Positions 59,203-64,000 of a stretch of 64,000 bases of DNA are shown here, piece after piece (within the stretch, counting starts at the first letter, position 1; every line of letters starts with the position of its first letter). This stretch comes from Ignavibacteria bacterium (lineage in GTDB: Bacteria; Bacteroidota; Ignavibacteria; SZUA-365), in contig JADKJW010000006.1 of the NCBI GenBank assembly GCA_016720835.1, positions 62,001 to 126,000 of the forward strand, in the 5' to 3' direction. The notes beneath the pieces are model-generated. The model had not been told where the DNA came from and made no database searches. It worked only from the letters and a program-made list of their open reading frames with translations. Both the position numbers and the translations under genes were made by a program.

Positions 59203-59847
59203 ATGCTCTCTCCAACACCCGGTGAAAAGACGGGCGCCGACGCGCTCGCGCGCGGGATATCCCTTCTGCTGATACCTCCGACGGTGTCCACCGCGGTATT
59301 CACGCTGCTGGTCCTGGCCTTTCAACACGGGAGCATCGCCCACCGGAGCGTGGTGTGGCTGGTCGCAGTCCTGTGTTCCGGAATACTGCAGATGGCGCAC
59401 GTACTTCATCTCCGGAAGCGGCGGCAAGTGACCGCGTATGACGTTCCCGAGCGGCTGCAGCGCACCGGGCCGTATCTGCTCAGCGTCGGGATTTCCGCTG
59501 CCGGACTCGCGTGGCTCCTCTTTCTCGGGGCTGCCTTCCCGGTCTGGTCTCTCATGTGGTGCTACACGATCAACACCGCCATCCTCGCGGCGATCAACCG
59601 TCACTGGAAGATCAGCGCGCACATGATGGGATTGACAGGTCCGGTGACCGCCCTCGCGCCGCTCTTCGGCTGGGCAACGCTCTCCATTTTCCCCCTGGCG
59701 GCGCTGCTCGGATGGGCACGCGTTCGTCTCCGGGCGCATTCCATCGCGCAGGTCGTCGCCGGAGCCGCGGCAGGCGTCGTGTTGACCGCGCTGCAACTTT
59801 TTCTCATTTCCGCGTATGGGATAGGACTGCTCGCCCCCCTGTGGTGA
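59203..59847 (+). CDS. PAP2-like integral membrane protein
   Basis: 214 residues with six predicted helices. Late motifs WKISAHMMGLTGPVTALAPL and RVRLRAHSIAQVVAGAAAG correspond to the second and third PAP2 motifs in Bacteroidota PAP2-type proteins (His in each), while the first motif is weak. A lipid phosphatase or transferase role is likely. It is divergent from the dtxR-type gene, with about 185 bp between, and no DtxR site apart from the shared palindrome. Confidence 0.77.
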   Translation: MLSPTPGEKTGADALARGISLLLIPPTVSTAVFTLLVLAFQHGSIAHRSVVWLVAVLCSGILQMAHVLHLRKRRQVTAYDVPERLQRTGPYLLSVGISAAGLAWLLFLGAAFPVWSLMWCYTINTAILAAINRHWKISAHMMGLTGPVTALAPLFGWATLSIFPLAALLGWARVRLRAHSIAQVVAGAAAGVVLTALQLFLISAYGIGLLAPLW

Positions 59848-59953
59848 TGCTCTCCCGCGGTCATCCCGCTGCGCACATGTGGGGATGAATCACCTTTTCC
59901 GTACTTTTGGAGATGATTTCGATTTCATCGTGCACACCGCCCATCTGCAGACA

Positions 59954-60622
59954 ATGATCACCGCCGTTCTGTTCGACCTGGACGGCGTGATCGCCGACAC
60001 GCTGCATTACCATTATCTCGCATGGGAGAGGATGTTCCAGGAGCTTGGCGGCTCCGTGTCGGAGCACTCCGTTCTCCTCCACGAAGGCCGCGCATCGCGC
60101 GAAATCCTCCCGCTCTTTCTTGAAGAAGCGGGCGTCACACTTCCCGTGAACGAACACGAGGCGTTCATCGACAGGAAGCGCAGATATTTTCGATCCATCG
60201 TCCAGATGCGGCATTTTCCGTACGCATTTGATGTTGTCACAGTGTTGCGGGATCGCGGATTCCGAACGGCGCTCGTCACCGCATCCGCAAGGAAAAACAT
60301 GGAGACGGCCTTGGACGAGACCCAGCGCGCCTTGTTCGACTTCATCATCAGCGGCGACGAGGTCCATGCCGCCAAACCGTCGCCCGAGCCTTTCCTCGCG
60401 GCAATGCGTCACCTGGAATTGCAGCCGGAAAACTGCCTCGTGATCGAGAACGCACCGCTCGGCATCGCGTCCGCCAAAAACGCCGGCATGCGATGCGTGG
60501 CCGTGGAAACGACGTTGCGCCGCGAACATCTCGGCAACGCGGATGTCATCATCACGGACCTTCGCGAACTCCTCGCGCTACCGGAACTGCGTCACCATCC
60601 GAACATCATGAACCAGAAATAA
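59954..60622 (+). CDS. HAD-superfamily phosphatase, beta-phosphoglucomutase-like
   Basis: 222 residues from ATG 59954, which places the nucleophile motif LFDLDGVIADTLHYHY at the N-terminus as usual; an in-frame ATG at 59879 would add 25 atypical residues. Motif II TALVTASARKN, motif III Lys in HAAKPSPEPFL, motif IV VIENAPLGIASAKNAGM. The two Asp of DLDG and the helical cap match class I HADs that act on small sugar phosphates. Exact substrate unknown. TACTTTTG at 59902 matches the -7 consensus TANNTTTG. Confidence 0.9.
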   Translation: MITAVLFDLDGVIADTLHYHYLAWERMFQELGGSVSEHSVLLHEGRASREILPLFLEEAGVTLPVNEHEAFIDRKRRYFRSIVQMRHFPYAFDVVTVLRDRGFRTALVTASARKNMETALDETQRALFDFIISGDEVHAAKPSPEPFLAAMRHLELQPENCLVIENAPLGIASAKNAGMRCVAVETTLRREHLGNADVIITDLRELLALPELRHHPNIMNQK

Positions 60623-60649
60623 CCGTTTCCCACACACAGGATTGATTCG

Positions 60650-61975
60650 ATGAAAACACGCACTGCTCTTGCCGCTCTGGCGCTGCTCCTCTCGGCGCGC
60701 TTGGCGGCGCAGGATTTCAAGCCCATCGCGTATGAAGAGTACAAACTGAAGAACGGGCTGACCGTCATCCTGCACGTCGATCGCACGGCACCGACCGCGA
60801 TGACGTACCTGCTGTACAAGGTCGGTTCGAAGGATGAAGTGCAGGGCCGCACGGGCTTCGCCCACTTCTTCGAGCATCTCATGTTCGAGGGCACGAAGAA
60901 TATCGAGCGCGGGAGAATCGACAAGCTCGTGACCGCCGCAGGCGGCGTGCTCAACGCCTCGACATCGTTCGACCAGACGGACTTCTTCTTCAAGGTTCCC
61001 GTCAACCAGCTGCAACTCGCCTTGTGGATCGAGTCCGAGCGCCTGATGCACCTTGTCATCGATTCGCTCGGCATCGAGACGCAGCGAAATGTGGTAAAGG
61101 AAGAACTCAAGGAGCGCTATGAAGGCCGGCCCTACGGCACACTGCAGGAGAACCTGTTCAAGAACACGTTCAAGGGCACGCCGTACGAATGGACACCCAT
61201 CGGCGTGGCGCAGGACATCAACCAGGCGAAGAAGGAAGAGTTCCTCGACTTCCACAGCACATACTACCTTCCGAACAACGCATGCCTCGCCGTCGGCGGC
61301 GATCTCGATATTCCGCAAACCAAGAAATGGATCGAGGAATACTTCGGCTCCATTCCCGCGGGACCCGCGCCGAAACACGCGAAGGTTGTCGTCCCGCCGC
61401 AAACCGAGCCCCGCTCGATGGTCGTCAAGGAAGACGTCACCCCGCTTCCCGGCCTGATCGAATCCTACGTGACGGTGGACAACAGGCACCCGGATGCGTT
61501 CGCCCTTGAAATGCTCGGCGACGTCCTCTCCGGAGGCCGAAGCTCGCGCCTGTACCAGCGCCTGGTGGACAAGGACCAGCTCGCCATTCAAGCCGGAAGC
61601 TTCCCGATGTCGCTCGACAAGACGGGCATGTTCGCCTTCTTCGCCATCGCGAACCGCGGTGTCGAAATCGAGAAAATGAAAAACGCGATTCGCGAGGAAC
61701 TCGAGAAAGTGCAGAAGGAAGGAATCACCGCGGAGGAGTTCACGAAGACCCGCAACCAGAAGGAAGGGGAATTCGTGCAGAGCTTCATGAGCCTCGACGG
61801 CAAGCTCCGAAAACTCGCGAATTTCTCGCTGTTCCAAGGCGACACCAAGCTCGTCAACGAGGAATTCAAACGGTACATGGCCGTCACGCGCGATGATATC
61901 AAGCGCGTCGCGAACACGTACCTGGTACCGACGCGGAAGAACACGGTGGAATACGTCATGCCGGACGGGAAATAA
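60650..61975 (+). CDS. Exported M16 zinc metallopeptidase (active type)
   Basis: 441 residues with signal peptide 1-20 (LSARLAAQ). The inverted zinc motif is intact: H72-FF-E75-H76 in AHFFEHLMFEGT, with the downstream Glu at 152 (VVKEELKERYEG), the spacing expected of M16. The C-terminal half has the second M16 lobe (LSGGRSSRLYQRLVDKDQLA). It probably forms a two-chain peptidase with the next gene product in the periplasm. The intergenic gap is 25 bp and includes AAGGAA. Confidence 0.95.
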   Translation: MKTRTALAALALLLSARLAAQDFKPIAYEEYKLKNGLTVILHVDRTAPTAMTYLLYKVGSKDEVQGRTGFAHFFEHLMFEGTKNIERGRIDKLVTAAGGVLNASTSFDQTDFFFKVPVNQLQLALWIESERLMHLVIDSLGIETQRNVVKEELKERYEGRPYGTLQENLFKNTFKGTPYEWTPIGVAQDINQAKKEEFLDFHSTYYLPNNACLAVGGDLDIPQTKKWIEEYFGSIPAGPAPKHAKVVVPPQTEPRSMVVKEDVTPLPGLIESYVTVDNRHPDAFALEMLGDVLSGGRSSRLYQRLVDKDQLAIQAGSFPMSLDKTGMFAFFAIANRGVEIEKMKNAIREELEKVQKEGITAEEFTKTRNQKEGEFVQSFMSLDGKLRKLANFSLFQGDTKLVNEEFKRYMAVTRDDIKRVANTYLVPTRKNTVEYVMPDGK

Positions 61976-62000
61976 CGATTGCAGGATAAGGAATAGAACC

Positions 62001-64000
62001 ATGAAGAAACTCATCGCCATTCTCGTCGTCGCCATCGTGCTCTCCTCGTTGCAGGGATTCGCGCAGATCGACCGTTCGAAAAAACCGAATCCCGGCCCCG
62101 CGCCGAAAGCGTCGTTCCCGGATTATTCCGAGACCACCCTTCCCAACGGACTGAAGGTCCTCATCGTCGAAAACCACGCCCAGCCGGTCGTCACCTTCCG
62201 CCTCATGATCAAGTCGGGATCGGAATTCGATGCCGGCAAGAGCGGCACCGCGAGCTTCGTCAGCGACCTGCTGACGAAGGGAACCAAAAACCGCACGTCT
62301 CTCCAGTTCGCGCAGGAGGCCGACAACCTCGGCGTGAGCGTGGGCGCTTCCGCCGCAGACGACTTCATGTCCGTCGGCGCGGGCGGATTGAAGAAGCATA
62401 TGACGAAAATTCTCGACCTCATGACCGACGCGCTGTTCAATCCCACCTTCCCGCAGGAAGAACTGGAGAAAACACAAAAGCAGACGATCTCCGGTCTCGT
62501 ATCCGAGCGCAAAAGTCCGGAAGCCGTCGCGAATCGCCTCCAGATCACCGTGGGATTCAACGTGCATCCGTATTCGATGTTCCCCACGGAGGAGAGCGTC
62601 AAGAGCATCACGCGGGAGGATCTCGTCTCGTTCCATTCGAAGTACTACATCCCGAACAACGCGTCCCTCGCGATTGTCGGCGATGTGACCACCGCGGACA
62701 TCAAGCCCATCATCAGGAAGTATTTCGAGAACTGGAAAAAGGGGACGCCGCCGAAAGCGGAGTTCTCCGCGCCCAAGCCTCTCATGGAGCCCGCGGTGCA
62801 CATGGTGGATCTCGGCGCGTCGCAGACGCAGACGGCGCTCGCCATCCTGAGCTCCGGCATGAAGCGCGGCGATCCGGACTGGGTCACGTTCGGCATGCTG
62901 AATTCGATACTCGGCGGCGGCTTCAGCGGACGGCTCTTCCAGAACCTCCGCGAAACGCACAGCTTCACCTACGGCGCCTACAGCGAAATGGACGGACGCA
63001 AGGCCGCGGGCATGTGGTCCGCCAGCGCAAACGTGCGACGCATCGCCACGGACTCCGCCGCCACGGAAATCCTCCATGAAATGGACCGCCTGACGACGGA
63101 ACTCGTGAAGGACGAGGAGCTCGACATGCACAAGCAGTACGCGAGCGGACGTTTCCTCCTCAGCCTCGAGAATCCCGGCGCCATGGCCACACGCGTGCAG
63201 GATATCGATCTGTACGGCCTGCCGAAGGACTACTACAAGACGTACATCTCCCGCGTCATGGCAATCACGCCCGCGGACCTGCAGCGCGTCGCGAAGAAAT
63301 ACCTCTCCACGAAGCACATCGCGATCTCCGCCGTGGGCGATGCGGCCAGCATCACGGACCAGTTGAAGAAATTCGGTCCGGTGAAAATGTACGATCCGGA
63401 AATGAAGCCGGTGGAAGCCGCGGTCGTATCCAAGGCGGACATCGACGCTGAAACGCTCCTCGAAAGGCATATCACGGCGCTGGGCGGACGCGCGAAGCTC
63501 GAAGCAATCAAAGACCGCACGCTCGAGGGAAACCTGTCCATGAACTTCAGCGGTCAATCGATCGAGGGAACGCTGCTGGAAATCAAGAAGGCGCCGAACA
63601 AGGACTACCAGAAAACGTCCATCTCTTTCCAGGGACAGGTCATCGAGCAGGAAAAGTGGAACGACGGCACGACGGTCACCTCCATCCTCCCCCAGCAGCC
63701 CGCCCCGACCACGATGAGCGGCGACGAACTCGCGCAGGAGTTGGAGAAGGACCTGTTCAACGACGTTCTCCGGTACAAGGAACTCGGATTCACTCCCACC
63801 GTGGTCTCCAGGAAAGCGCTTGGCGCGAAGCAGGTGTACGTGCTCGAGATGAAGAAGAAGCACGGTTCAAACACGCTGCTCATCGATGCCTCCACCTGGC
63901 TGCTCGCCGGAGAGGAAACCACCATCAAGGGCCCGCAGGGCGAACAGGCGATCACCGTTCTCTACGATGATTACAAGGCGGTGGACGGCGTCATGCTCCC
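62001..64000 (+). CDS. Exported M16 family protein, inactive-type partner (cut by right edge)
   Basis: 666 residues visible from ATG 62001 with no stop before the window end. Signal peptide to about 24 (LQGFAQ). Two M16 lobes lie at about 40-460, but where the zinc motif HxxEH is expected the sequence reads GTASFVSDLLTKGT, so the metal ligands are missing. The second lobe keeps LGGGFSGRLFQNLRETHSFT. From about 475 an extra domain (HITALGGRAKLEAIKDRTLE, then VLEMKKKHGSNTLLI) recalls LolA/LppX-like lipoprotein-carrier folds. Active plus inactive M16 pairs are known in bacteria. Confidence 0.92.
   Translation, partial: MKKLIAILVVAIVLSSLQGFAQIDRSKKPNPGPAPKASFPDYSETTLPNGLKVLIVENHAQPVVTFRLMIKSGSEFDAGKSGTASFVSDLLTKGTKNRTSLQFAQEADNLGVSVGASAADDFMSVGAGGLKKHMTKILDLMTDALFNPTFPQEELEKTQKQTISGLVSERKSPEAVANRLQITVGFNVHPYSMFPTEESVKSITREDLVSFHSKYYIPNNASLAIVGDVTTADIKPIIRKYFENWKKGTPPKAEFSAPKPLMEPAVHMVDLGASQTQTALAILSSGMKRGDPDWVTFGMLNSILGGGFSGRLFQNLRETHSFTYGAYSEMDGRKAAGMWSASANVRRIATDSAATEILHEMDRLTTELVKDEELDMHKQYASGRFLLSLENPGAMATRVQDIDLYGLPKDYYKTYISRVMAITPADLQRVAKKYLSTKHIAISAVGDAASITDQLKKFGPVKMYDPEMKPVEAAVVSKADIDAETLLERHITALGGRAKLEAIKDRTLEGNLSMNFSGQSIEGTLLEIKKAPNKDYQKTSISFQGQVIEQEKWNDGTTVTSILPQQPAPTTMSGDELAQELEKDLFNDVLRYKELGFTPTVVSRKALGAKQVYVLEMKKKHGSNTLLIDASTWLLAGEETTIKGPQGEQAITVLYDDYKAVDGVML

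Noticed and set aside
59066..59272. 68-codon frame between the dtxR-type and PAP2 genes
   Set aside because: No start context, Arg-rich composition, and it overlaps the PAP2 start in another frame.
61956..63863. 635-codon minus-strand open frame over the M16 pair
   Set aside because: Antisense shadow of the second M16 gene, whose sequence is clearly conserved.

Overview
The window is a high-GC, gene-dense chromosomal segment. It most likely comes from a non-photosynthetic member of the Bacteroidota/Ignavibacteriota/Chlorobiota (FCB) lineage. The main evidence is seven large secreted proteins that end in type IX secretion system (T9SS) C-terminal sorting domains, most with the hallmark NYPNPF motif. 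Supporting evidence is a bacillithiol-type deacetylase gene, C5-pathway hemL, OmpA-type and beta-barrel envelope proteins, weak Shine-Dalgarno sites, and promoter-like elements resembling the Bacteroidota form (TTG, 20-21 bp, TANNTTG or TANNTTTG). I saw no rRNA, tRNA, CRISPR array, insertion sequence or phage gene.

Layout. 1-5.1 kb: an unrecognised gene cut by the edge, a T9SS Asp-box propeller protein, a cluster of 7-bp-period repeats and a secreted DUF4838 protein. 5.2-9.3 kb: a Na+-translocating methylmalonyl-CoA decarboxylase operon (mmdA, delta-like, biotin carrier, a 46-residue membrane subunit, mmdB, a 63-residue membrane protein); mmdA carries a one-base frameshift. 9.7-11.8 kb: a glycine-rich T9SS protein. 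11.9-15.5 kb: a minus-strand sugar-type ABC importer, divergent from a giant propeller sensor kinase that is followed by two exported proteins (to 21.9 kb). 22-32.5 kb: lpdA, a BtpA-family gene, an OmpA protein, an FG-GAP/UnbV T9SS protein and the operon glmS-bshB-nadA. 32.9-39.9 kb: four consecutive T9SS cargo genes, two of them a tandem duplication with matching promoters and terminators. 40-51.7 kb: a ferredoxin/geranylgeranyl-reductase pair, a GT-C-like membrane protein, hemL, a UDPGP-type pyrophosphorylase, a PAS protein, a WD40-like protein, a dicarboxylate symporter, an Aur1-like PAP2 protein, cytoplasmic and exported RidA paralogues, a cytochrome c lipoprotein and a DJ-1-like protein without its nucleophile. 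51.8-59.0 kb: a minus-strand metal locus headed by a DtxR-family regulator with a perfect palindromic operator. It is followed by a porin-like protein, a Rieske protein, imelysin, a di-haem oxidoreductase, an NRAMP-UspA fusion and a [2Fe-2S] protein. 59.2-64 kb: a PAP2-like protein, a HAD hydrolase and two exported M16 peptidases, one active-type and one lacking the zinc motif and running off the right edge.

The part most worth following up is the DtxR-headed metal locus. It joins the imelysin plus di-haem (DUF1111) pair, known from iron-regulated operons elsewhere, with a porin, a Rieske protein and an NRAMP importer, which could together form a cross-envelope metal uptake route. That is inference from gene content. 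Other notable features are the frameshifted mmdA inside an otherwise intact operon and the duplicated T9SS genes with dockerin-like modules.
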